From Macquaria australasica (Eukaryota > Chordata > Actinopteri > Centrarchiformes > Percichthyidae), in NCBI GenBank assembly GCA_005408345.1, contig SEMN01000626.1, positions 40,001 to 104,000 of the forward strand: 64,000 nt of DNA, in the 5' to 3' direction. This document shows, piece after piece, positions 56,501 to 64,000 of this stretch. The translations under genes and the position numbers were made by a program. The notes beneath the pieces are model-generated. The model ran no database searches. It saw only the letters and a list, made by a program, of their open reading frames with translations, and had not been told where the DNA came from. The first letter of the stretch is position 1; the number at the start of each line of letters is the position of its first letter.

Positions 56501-59186
56501 ACACAGACTAAATAAATGTTTGACACTTTAGGCTAACCAGCAGTGCACACTAAATGCAGCGCCTCTTTTGGTTTCCATTTCCTCTGTGAGGACACACCAT
56601 TTGTTTTTATTTGGAGTATACAGCCAGCCATACTCCGATGCTGAGGCAGTGAAGCTACACAGCAGGCTGACAGACAGTTTCAGCCTGTGGGCGAAGGAAT
56701 CAAAGCAGCAGGAAGTGCAAAGGGAAGAAAACTTTACCCACCTGTGTTATGACCATGGCTGCCGGCGCTGGTCTGCTGAAGCCGTTCCTCAGTCTGGCAG
56801 CTCTGGTCCCTGACCTCAGTGGTACTGCTCCTGTGGTGCCCAGGCTCAGGCAGCAGGGGGGGAATGGGCTTCCAAAGAGGCTTGGCCTGGAGCTGGCCAG
56901 CAGAGTCGCCCTTTTCCTGGACGTCCATCGGAGGTTCCTCCTGGTCCAAGCTCTCCGACAGCGCCTCAACTGAAGCAGAGGTCTGAGGTTGGGCCTGGTC
57001 AGAGGACTGGCCTCCTTCTTGGGGCTGCTCCTGTGGAGGATGCTGGGTGTCTGACTGGAGCTGGCCTTCCTCCATCTCCGCCTGACCACCACTCTGTGGG
57101 ACCAAAACCAAACATGAGCTACAGAAAAAGGAGGACACAAACCAACAAATAAAAGCTTAAAAAGGACTAAAATTATATGTAAAAAATGGTTGCAGTCTAT
57201 GTGTTGCTTTCAGTCCAATAATCTCAGTGTCCCTGGGTCGAATCTGTGGGTGTTGGGGGAAGCAGCAGGCATTGCTGTCTGCCACAGTGAATGATTTCTT
57301 CATACTACCACTGGATGGCACCAAAGAAACTGTGGTTTTAATAAAGAAAGACACTAATGATCTAGTTCAAACGACTTTAAACACATCTATATCTTGGATT
57401 TTGCCAAAGTTAATGTCTAACTTTGCATTGTGAAGTTTAAGGATGCAGATCATAACCATTTTCTTTTGTCAGACAAGGGAAGTGTTACCTACTGACTACT
57501 AGAAATACTGAAATCTAATACAAAACACACACACAAAAATTAAACTTGATCATAAATAATTAAATACTGGCATAAATCCATCAGAGGGAATAGCACCTGT
57601 TACAAATAAAGTTAGTTGTCACCCCTTTCTAAAAATAATGCATATTGTTGGGCAGAATGAGGGGTCACAGCAAGTGTAAGAAGGTGTGTGAGTGTGTGTG
57701 GCTGTCATGTCTCCTGAGCATCCAGAGATTTTGTAGGGGGACATTAACCTTGTCACGCGCACACACAAACACACACACACACACTCACACACCCTTCAGC
57801 AGATAAGTGACTCCACACCAACCCTTCAGTGTGTGCACATACATCTGTCTGTGTGAGTGTGTTGTGTGCAGCTGTGCCTCTTGACCAGACCTCCTTTCTC
57901 TGCAAGTCCCCAATCTTCTCCTCTCCCACCCACCAATTTATCCTCATTTTCTCTCTCTGTCTGTGTCTGTCTCTCTCACTCGTCGTGTCCCCGCTGCCCT
58001 TGAAGAGGGATAAATGACTCCACCGTTCAGGCACATTACAGCACGTCACCACAGGGCAAGTGGGCCACTTGGACACTGTGTCACCCTTATACACACACAC
58101 ACAAACACACTGTTAATCACAACACTTCATAATCAAATGACCACAAAATAGCTTAGCAGTATGTTACACATGCTCAGTGAATCCATGTGTGCAGTACAAC
58201 ACATATAACGTGGAACCTTTTTCTTTAAAATCTAAAACTTCTATATTTCTGTGGCATCTCGACTGTCCAGTGCACAAGTAAAGAGAAACGTCAGTTAGCA
58301 TATGAATTTATCAGTCAGTCAATTATCAACTATTCATGCTTCATTTTTATTTTTCATTGGGAAGTGGTGAGCACGCAGCATGAGAGAGGGTACTGATTAG
58401 AGTAGGTGGACTAGCCGTGAATTTCTATTTTCTATTTCAGGTGGAATGAAAAATAAAACAGACAGGTGATACTTGGATTAAAGAGAGTGGATTATAATTA
58501 TTATGGTCGATTATTTAACGTGATTCATTTTCCATATTCATAAAAATAAGAATATACCTTACATCAAAGTATAATCTCATCTGTTACTGTCATTATGATC
58601 CTTAGCTGAAAACAAATAAGACATGACAGACTTGGCAAATACTGTCTCTGTGGTGCTTTCTAGAATAGTATGTGAATTTATCACAACACAATGACTTTCA
58701 TTGTATTGCCTGGTGTTTGAGTACAAACTGTATGTCCCTCATGCAGGTCTTTACCTGCATGAGTTTAAGGACTAAGTTGTTTAATCCCTATCCAGGAAAC
58801 TGGTTACATGTTACTCTGAGCACTTGTTGTGACTAAAGTACAAAGTGGGTAAAGTTTGGTGGCTACAACTTAGTGGTTTCATATGCTAACAGAGAGCGCA
58901 GTGTCAACTAGGATCAAGACATTCAGATGATGCCTTTTTAATCATTTGTGTGTGTGTTTTTCTCCACTGACACAGAGAGTAAAATTTGCTGTTCAAATGT
59001 CAGGTTGCACAAGTGGGGGTTCGAGTTGGGTCTTAACATAAAGGAAGTGTGTTTTCCAAAATCTGACAGTGAAGGGAGTGAGACTGGACAATAACATCCA
59101 GACATTGTTATCTTGTTTTTTTCCAGTACCTGTCTGCGGTGACAGTGAGAGCTCTTCCTCCCAGCTGACTTCTGGGCCTTCACCAT
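45421..59186 (-). CDS. znf800: Zinc finger protein 800, complete spliced coding region (10 exons)
   Basis: The join on the minus strand is 59186-59130, 57093-56742, 53257-53162, 51495-51352, 49094-48914, 48708-48519, 48264-48102, 47455-47091, 46847-45708 and 45522-45421. It totals 2790 bases, about 929 residues, with GT-AG introns and agreeing phases (0,1,1,1,2,0,1,0,0). Blocks such as EPGDPPLLQQPLQTSKSG, IIECFRSGT, CKLCRSLFRGLPNLITHK, KANVRRHFDEVHRGLRRD and GFDFKQL identify ZNF800. The product is a nuclear zinc-finger protein; the human gene has been reported to repress enteroendocrine differentiation. A C2HC-like finger lies near residues 186-209. C2H2 fingers start near 348, 408, 506, 653, 686 and 886. 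Two VKEE motifs (near 564 and 747) match the sumoylation consensus. Human ZNF800 is about 664 residues from memory; the excess is in the N-terminus and linkers. Exon 6 has a donor ambiguity. The a or b copy cannot be assigned. Confidence 0.9.
45523..45707 (-). other. znf800: znf800 intron 9
   Basis: A 185-base GT-AG intron (GTACTG...TTTTTTCCAG), phase 0. Nothing else is seen in it. Confidence 0.9.
45708..46847 (-). CDS. znf800: znf800 coding exon 9 (large exon: fingers 4-7 and linkers)
   Basis: At 1140 bases it holds most of the C-terminal half. In order it has LMLKRHMRIVHKI (end of finger 4, residues 522 and 527), a Thr/Pro stretch, VKEE plus an acidic run, GFDFKQLFCKLCKRQFSSRQ (finger 5, 653-673) and YRCPLCRYESRRKRDVLRH (finger 6, 686-707). 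A long Ser/Pro linker follows with four copies of a TRKQ-like motif, then HACDQCGRAFAKK (cysteines of finger 7). The acceptor is TATTTCAG, the donor is AAGAAG|GTACTG, and both phases are 0. No stop or frameshift interrupts it. Confidence 0.95.
45897..46106 (-). repeat. znf800: Four-copy SPPxTRKQ linear motif within znf800 exon 9
   Basis: The translated linker carries SPSPPITRKQE, PPPAPVTRKQQ, FTPSPPVTRKQE and PISPPLTRRSE at irregular spacing over about 65 residues. The DNA shows the matching imperfect repeat (CTTGCGAGTGATGGG and CTTACGGGTGACAGG on the plus strand). Human ZNF800, as I recall it, has no such series. Confidence 0.75.
46848..47090 (-). other. znf800: znf800 intron 8
   Basis: A 243-base GT-AG intron (GTCTGT...TATTTCAG), phase 0. 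It splits zinc finger 4 between its cysteine and histidine pairs. Confidence 0.9.
47091..47455 (-). CDS. znf800: znf800 coding exon 8 (C2H2 finger 3 and first half of finger 4)
   Basis: It encodes GRPRTLTTPTGKSCPVCLK, TFATKANVRRHFDEVHRGLR, a Pro/Ser-rich linker and CRCTLCKRNYSSQ. Finger 3 is at residues 408-429. The cysteines of finger 4 (506, 509) are here and its histidines are in exon 9. The acceptor ends in GAG after an ATT/GTT-rich tract, an uncommon -3 base, but it is the only one that keeps phase. The donor is TCTCAG|GTCTGT. Confidence 0.92.
47456..48101 (-). other. znf800: znf800 intron 7
   Basis: A GT-AG intron of 646 bases, phase 1, starting GTAAGA and ending in an ATT/GTT-rich tract with a GAG acceptor. 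It holds no recognisable gene or repeat. Confidence 0.88.
48102..48264 (-). CDS. znf800: znf800 coding exon 7 (C2H2 finger 2)
   Basis: It encodes VEDVTISCCLCGQDFNSRRS, then IRRHCRKMHQTKLEELRKF. The C-x2-C-x12-H-x4-H finger falls at residues 348-369 and matches human ICCLCRKEFNSRRGVRRHIRKVH. The acceptor is CATCCAG, the donor is AAAG|GTAAGA, and phase changes from 0 to 1. Confidence 0.93.
48291..48338 (+). repeat. znf800: (GA)n microsatellite in znf800 intron 6
   Basis: About 23 GA units with one GC interruption. On the transcribed strand it is a CT tract beginning about 25 bases upstream of the exon 7 acceptor, so it may act as an extended pyrimidine tract. Confidence 0.95.
48519..48708 (-). 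CDS. znf800: znf800 coding exon 6 (acidic linker, donor uncertain)
   Basis: It encodes a low-complexity, Glu/Gln/Ser-rich linker. The acceptor is TTCACAG. To keep frame with the zinc finger in exon 7 the donor must be AGTGGG|GTAGGT, which is only moderate. A stronger-looking donor, TCAGA|GTGAGT, lies 56 bases further at 48463-48462, but in the current frame it gives a shift into exon 7. A different frame of those 56 bases reads LDTSGSTSDSKVGVLR, which resembles human LETSDNSDFG just before the same finger. A one-base deletion, real or a sequencing error, could therefore sit near 48509. Confidence 0.7.
48914..49094 (-). CDS. znf800: znf800 coding exon 5 (conserved DLLDAIYP block)
   Basis: It encodes DDRQSVAMKDLLDAIYPRV and then RLEPIQTTTKAVFQYLTTEE, corresponding to the human INDLLEAIYP...KLEPIETNQNAVFQY stretch. 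The acceptor is TCTCTAG, the donor is CCCAG|GTACTG, and phase changes from 1 to 2. Confidence 0.92.
49095..51351 (-). other. znf800: znf800 intron 4 (contains a SINE)
   Basis: A 2.26-kb intron starting GTTAGT, phase 1. It contains a tRNA-derived SINE at 49672-49866. The rest is AT-rich unique sequence with no supported gene. Confidence 0.88.
49672..49866 (+). mobile_element. tRNA-derived SINE in znf800 intron 4
   Basis: The head TTTGGCCTGATGGTTAGCAA resembles a tRNA A box. The core TGTCTTTGAGCAAGACACTG followed by AACCCCAGC at 49790-49815 is the common teleost SINE core. It is inserted antisense to znf800 transcription. Confidence 0.6.
51352..51495 (-). CDS. znf800: znf800 coding exon 4 (first zinc finger, C2HC-like)
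   Basis: It encodes TSQLRHMLLREVDTIFECKL followed by CRSLFRGLPNLITHKEYYC. The C-x2-C and the H...C spacing match the first, atypical finger of human ZNF800. The acceptor is TTGCAG and the donor is GACG|GTTAGT. It enters and leaves in phase 1. Confidence 0.92.
51496..53161 (-). other. znf800: znf800 intron 3
   Basis: A 1.67-kb intron starting GTTTGT, phase 1. Near 51689-51712 a stretch reading TACAATGCCTTGCAAAAAAT resembles the terminus of fish Tc1 transposons, but no partner end was found. Nothing else is supported. Confidence 0.85.
53162..53257 (-). CDS. znf800: znf800 coding exon 3 (conserved EPGDPPLLQQPLQ block)
   Basis: It encodes LCVEPGDPPLLQQPLQTSKS and then GIQQIIECFRSG, a block essentially identical to human ZNF800. 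The acceptor is a strong pyrimidine tract ending CTCTCTAG, and the donor is TTCAG|GTTTGT. It enters and leaves in phase 1. Confidence 0.93.
53467..53506 (+). repeat. (CA)20 microsatellite in znf800 intron 2
   Basis: About 20 CA units. Confidence 0.95.
56446..56515 (-). repeat. Fragment of the same dispersed repeat in znf800 intron 2
   Basis: AAGTCAGTTTTATTTATATA, then GCCCAATATTCACAAATTTG and CCTCAGGGGGCTTCACA is the other end of the family seen at 29265-29430, in reverse orientation. Confidence 0.65.
56742..57093 (-). CDS. znf800: znf800 coding exon 2 (Q/P/E-rich N-terminal region)
   Basis: Residues 20-137 are rich in Gln, Glu, Pro and Ser and are probably disordered. An internal ATG at 57075 in good context is an alternative start. 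The end of the exon, VRDQSCQTEERLQQTSAGSH, aligns with the start of human ZNF800 (RDKYCQTD), so most of this exon has no human counterpart that I know. The donor is ACAG|GTGGGT, phase 1. A second GT eight bases on (GG|GTAAAG) would break the frame into exon 3 and was not used. Confidence 0.85.
57094..59129 (-). other. znf800: znf800 intron 1
   Basis: A 2.04-kb phase-0 intron starting GTACTG and ending TTTGGTCCCACAG. It contains CA-rich stretches at 57758-57795 and 58090-58110 and no supported gene. Confidence 0.75.
59130..59186 (-). CDS. znf800: znf800 coding exon 1 (start)
   Basis: It encodes MVKAQKSAGRKSSHCHRRQ, a basic 19-residue N-terminus. The ATG sits in GGCAGCATGG, a good Kozak context, and the exon ends CAGACAG|GTACTG in phase 0. 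It joins in frame to exon 2, whose first codon is AGT directly after a CCCACAG acceptor. An upstream acceptor-like GTTGTTGCAG near 59241 suggests the exon carries a short 5' UTR joined to a further non-coding exon. If this exon is skipped, translation could begin at the ATG at 57075 in exon 2 (GGAGATGG). Confidence 0.7.
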
Positions 59187-60219
59187 GCTGCCAAGATTGG
59201 CCTGCTGCACCACACGTTCACTACCAGCACACACCTGTAACCTGCAACAACACTCCACATGAGCCAGGGAAAGGCTAAGGATAAGAAATTACAGAGGCTT
59301 CTCATGTCTCATCCTTGCACTATTTTCATGCTTGCTTCTGTATGGATTTAATAGCCAATTACCTGCAACAACAAAACTTTGGCTGAGAACTGTCTGTGTG
59401 TGCATTACAAGTACACCTGTATTACAAGTACACCTGCATACAGCCTACCTACTGCATCACTGATACTTAAACATTTAAGGAAAAGAGGATAACGCAATGG
59501 TAACATGTTATCAATGGAGGGAGAAAGATTTAAAAGCAATGGAAATGCTAACAGATGTGTTCATTCTCTTAACACACCGTGGTGGAATTGTGTCTGTGCA
59601 GCTATGCACAGAACCTGAACTTTACACATTGGAAATGTTACCCAAATTAACTTTGCCAAACATCTTCCACATGTGTAAGCCATCACAAAATGGGCAAGTG
59701 TCCTGGCAAGTTGGAGAGCATGTAATTATATTCTTATGCATCACAATGCAATAAAAAATACAATGCTTACTGTTGGTATCTTATTATATGCTGACATCCA
59801 CAAATGCACCAACCAGACCGTTTTTATTCAAAAAGATTAATTTAAATTAGAAGGACTCACAACTACAACAAAATTCTACTTTTGCCAAACAGTACACCCA
59901 CAACACATTTCTGTGCGGACATTTCTTGTGAAAGCACGTATAATGCATTAGAAAACACACAGTAAACATAATGGCTTTGTGTGTTTACTGGCTGTAGAGT
60001 GCTTAGAAACCACTGGGCCACAAACTGGATCTAAATATAAAACAGAATTGAATATTTTAAAGGTCACAGTAATGGTTTCCCACAATGCTAATTTGGCTGC
60101 CCATCACATTGCTGGCAGGACAATTAAACCCATGTTACCTGCCCCATTACACTGTATGAGGCACACTATCCCTGTGAGCATTTAAAGTGAGTACCCTGGC
60201 CTTCCTAACATAGCTTATG

Positions 60220-60243
60220 CTAATATATATATATATATATATA
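60220..60243 (+). repeat. (TA)n microsatellite
   Basis: About 12 TA units. Confidence 0.95.
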
Positions 60244-63200
60244 AAACACTCTTACTGCATATATATGTGGATCTGCATTGAAAAACATTTCATGACAAGT
60301 AATGTTGTGCAAATAAGTACTGTTGTAGTCAACATACATACTGTATATATACACACATGTATATGAAGTACACAAAGCACTTGTACAAGGAATAGTTGGG
60401 AACCTGCCTGCGTACTCTGAGCTGGGATCAACGTATATCCACCTTATTTCTGGCATATTAGAGAATGTGTCAGGATAAATATTTTGATCAGTTTCCATTA
60501 TGTTGTTTGTAATCCCTTCTGGGCAATAAATTAAGGCCCCTGGGACAAATTCAGTCTTGATATGAAAAGTAATCTATGAACCCTCACTTATTAACTTATT
60601 ATGTAAATCACTATTGATAAGAGCCTCAACTAAAAACAAAAACTTTATTTCATTATACTTTATTGATATTACAGCATCAATGGTGAAATAACATTTGTTG
60701 CTGCCCTCTAGTGGTGGTTTAAGTTAACAGTTTGGTCCAACACAGCCACATGCACCTGACAACATCACATGCTTTAGTTGCACTGTACATGCTGAACAGC
60801 CTCACTGTTTTCTAATGTGTTATCCTTTGTCATACCTACTAGCAACAGAAGAAATTGATATTTTGTGGTCTTTTTTTGTCAGTCACAGTAGGTGATTTAC
60901 ACTGTCAGGTGCAACAGAGTATCATAGTGGACAGCGACCTGCATAAAGAACTGGAGGCAGTATTTTTGTCACCAAACAACTGAGCAGAATATGAGAAAGG
61001 GAAAGCATTGATCTTTGATTAAAATTAGATCTCTTCTAAATCTGGGGTTGACACACAATTCTTGTTTTTTTATAACTATTATGAAGTAGTAAACATATAG
61101 ATTAATAGCTAGAAAGAATCATTGTGCGTTACAACTATGGGGAAACTTAGATTAAAAATAATAAAATCTGACAGAAATGGAAACATTGTCCCTTTAAATC
61201 TCATGGTTTTAAGAAACTGAACAGCAGAGCTTGAGCCTACACCTACAGTGAAGTTACATGACAACAGTACTGACAGTGAAAAGTGAGCTTCCGTCCCCGC
61301 TTGGGTAGATTTGTAGTTCCACTGAATGTCCAGCAGAGGGAGACAAAGTGTGTAGTTCAAATGTTTTTGGAGTTGAAAAGTTTTGTAGTCTGGTGTTGTC
61401 CCTAAAAGACATGACAGAGTACAGAGCAACACACAAGGAGCCACAGAGGGGTTGCCCCAACACAACATATGTCTTAATACAAAGGATGTGATTTCACTGT
61501 ACTGTTTCACTAAGGCATGCACACAGATGGAGTTCTACCTGGTAATTAAAGTAACCGAAGGGGCAGGTGAGATGATTACATTTCAAAACAACTACACAAC
61601 TTCACTAACTCAATTATCTGCCAGAGCAATGTCAACATTAAGCCACTGTGTACATGAAAAGACAAAGGTCAGATTGCTCTTATGGCCTTGTAATGGGAAA
61701 TGAAATACTTTGCAAGGTAACAGCTGTGTAAATCATGTTATCACACGGGTATATATCACACAGAGGTATCACTGGGATTAGGAAGAGTTTTTGCATGGAA
61801 TTAAAAACAAAAAACACGTGTTTTGTAAGCACTGAATCAGGACCTAACTATGGGTGGCACATCTGTCTCAGTGAAGTCACTTGACTTTGTTTTAAATTAA
61901 GTGTGAAGAAGACATGGTTCCTATATTGGAATCCAGAGTTTTCCATGCCTTCTCTAATGACTGGATCTGATGTTTTTAGTCAGAGTTCAACATGATCTTT
62001 AGTCTTCGTGGCTCTGCAATTTGACAGGTATCATGGCTGACAGTTATTACTGACAACTGCAAACATTACACAGTCAAATGAAATGATTTTACAACTACAT
62101 ACAAAATGCAGTCATGTCTATCACGTTGGAACAACAATATTTATGCATAATAATCTTTGTAGAGATATTCAGAACAGCCAGGTGTAGACGTTTTTAAAAT
62201 CCCGGATGGATAGGAAAACACACAGGCCAATGCAGACCACAGTCAAATATACTACTTACAATTACACTACACTATTTGCAATCAGATTGCAGTCAAAAAA
62301 TCAAACATGTTTGATACTATTGTGGCAGAACATAATACGGTCCAAAGCACAAATAGACAAGAGATTGTCAAGCGCCACACACTGCCAGATGTCAACTGTC
62401 CATGGTATCTGTTTTACACAGATCAGTGAACACTGTGTAGACAAGTCAGGGATATAATCAGATTTTAAACTGTGTAGTGTGTTCCTAAATTTAAAAAAAA
62501 AAAAAAAACTTTTCCAGACCACACCTCTAACAAATTCAGGTTGGACACATGAAACAATCTGCTTTTAGTAGTGAGGAAGAACCAATTAAGAACTGTGCGA
62601 TAACATGACAGCAGAGGCTACTTGCAGTGATGGAGCTGTTACTTAACGGACAAACACAACTGGAGTTGAGCCTCAGTTGAAGTGGAGCAGACAAGGGGGC
62701 GTCAGTGTGTCAGGAGTGGACCGCAGCACCAGTCCAAAACAGATGTCGGTAATATAAATTGTTGTTAACTTGTGTCATACTACATTCATTCAGTAGATTA
62801 TATCCTACATAGGCTTCAACAGAAACTGGCACCCAGCGCTACGAACCACAGCTGCATTTACTTCTGTGCAAAAGGTGAAGACACAGGAGAGATGCTACAG
62901 GTGGAGTACGATTTGGGGACTTTATTCCTGAACCATTTCCGAGCACAGGTTCACCTTGTTGAGATTTAACTGTAATGAAGACACAATTTGTTTCAAACAG
63001 AGCTATTAGATAAAAATAACTTATATTTTAGCAAAATTAAGAGCAGGCATATTAATGCATTATGCACCTTTCCATGTTCTATTTATATCAGGGAGGGAGG
63101 GAGATTAACACTAGCCATCAACTATAATGGGAAATTAGGACTTTGACCGGAAAGTCTGTTGACCTTATCAACTACTAAAGGTCCTATTCCTTTCCTACAT

Positions 63201-63324
63201 TTTTTTTTTTAATAAAGCCAATTTTAGTTGGTATAATACTTACTTTCATGATACTTAACTTCAAACTAAAGTGGATTTACTCCTCTCTTACCCCTCAGTT
63301 CTCAAAGTAAAAATCTCCCTGGGT

Positions 63325-63559
63325 GAATCTGTGTGTAGTTTGCATGTTGGTGATATTTTCCCTCCACAGACATCTAGCTCTGGCGAAGACTTTACGTTGT
63401 TCTCTGAGCTTAAGTGAAATTGACTCTCTATTATGTGTTAGTCTGTTAGCTCTGTGGCCCCTGATGACCTGTTGAGGGTGTTTCTCAGCATCTCACCTAA
63501 TGCATGCTGGGATACACTCTAGCACCCTGCCATCCTGAACAGGAGTAAGCAGGTCCGGG
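63325..63559 (+). repeat. Decayed dispersed repeat, 3' half of the same teleost family
   Basis: GTAGTTTGCATGTTGG, CTCCACAGACAT, GATGACCTGTTGAGGGTGTT, AATGCATGCTGGGATACACT and CATCCTGAACAGGAGTAAGC follow the order of the well-known teleost repeat that ends 'tgggataggctccagc...ccctgaacaggataagc'. Confidence 0.6.
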
Positions 63560-64000
63560 AAATATATATGGTTCAGAAATATCAGACAAAAGGATACACT
63601 GAAGATGAAAAACTGCAAATGAAAAGCTCTGTGGGAGCATCTCAGTAAACTGAGCTTTCACAGAACATTTTCAAATTCTTATCCTAAACCTCTCTTACTT
63701 TTTTCTGTGAGGTTTGCTCAAACAAGTGTCAGTGTAAGTCAGAAATCAGCAGACGATAACAAAACACATGTAGCAGTTTCAGTAGACCTATTAGAGGACC
63801 AGTTTGTTTTTTAGAATATTTTGTATTTTGTGTAATTAGGAAGTATTAATACTACAGCTGCCAACAACATGTCATCAGCTGTAGTTATGCTAAAAAACGG
63901 CTTTCTAAAGCAAAGCAGTCCATGACGAAAATATGAGAGACGGTCATGTGACAATTGTGGAGATCTTAGCCGAGAGAATATTATAGCCTTCAGTAGGTGA

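Larger units (their letters stand above)
53258..56741 (-). other. znf800: znf800 intron 2
   Basis: A 3.48-kb intron starting GTGGGT, phase 1. It holds a (CA)20 at 53467-53506, a GGAA-rich run at 55800-55817 and a decayed common teleost repeat at 56446-56515. A 131-residue open frame at 54833-55228 on the plus strand has no family resemblance. Confidence 0.85.
59187..64000. other. Region upstream of znf800 start codon (5' UTR/intron/intergenic)
   Basis: No coding sequence is supported. A (TA)n tract lies at 60220-60243 and a poly(A) of 16 at 62493-62508. A decayed repeat sits at 63325-63559. There is no CpG-rich stretch that would mark the znf800 promoter, so its first non-coding exon and promoter are probably beyond 64000. 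Confidence 0.6.

Noticed and set aside
1..64000. tRNA, rRNA, microRNA or CRISPR features
   Set aside because: The only tRNA-like sequences are decayed SINE heads; I saw no intact cloverleaf, rRNA segment or spaced direct-repeat array.

Overview
This is vertebrate nuclear DNA, almost certainly from a ray-finned fish and probably a percomorph. The reasons are long introns, very dense (CA)n/(GT)n microsatellites, several repeat families typical of teleost genomes (tRNA-derived SINEs, foldback MITEs, an L1-clade LINE tail, and the repeat ending in 'ggacttgacttgactt'), and two spliced genes with clear vertebrate orthologues. Nothing here is prokaryotic: there are no operons and no CRISPR array. 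Most long open frames are translations of CA, GT, GA or CT simple repeats.

Both genes lie on the minus strand. The first is grm8 (metabotropic glutamate receptor 8, group III). Only its first coding exon is present, at 34517-35062: 182 codons covering the start, signal peptide and the first part of the glutamate-binding domain. Everything from 1 to 34516 is the following intron. It carries only repeats, microsatellites, a dead LINE fragment and a few possible conserved non-coding segments. Upstream of the exon, 35085-35330 is promoter-like. About 5.2 kb upstream, 40232-40480 is a CpG-rich stretch with a good splice donor that could be a 5' exon of grm8; it contains two REST/NRSF-like half-sites.

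The second gene is znf800 (zinc finger protein 800), which I could rebuild across ten coding exons from the start codon at 59186 to the stop at 45421. All nine introns have GT-AG ends and agreeing phases, giving about 929 residues with one C2HC-like and six C2H2 zinc fingers. Human ZNF800, as I remember it, is about 664 residues. The extra length here lies in a longer N-terminus and low-complexity linkers. The 3' UTR probably runs to about 43.5 kb or further; its promoter appears to lie beyond 64 kb.

The order and shared orientation of grm8 and znf800 match human chromosome 7q31.33, so this is an ordinary conserved syntenic block. I did not find a new gene system. The points most worth checking are a splice-donor/frameshift ambiguity in znf800 exon 6, a four-copy TRKQ-type linear motif in the znf800 linker, the REST-like half-site pair upstream of grm8, a degenerate ~21-bp minisatellite at 5.7-6.1 kb, and a MITE inside the predicted znf800 3' UTR.
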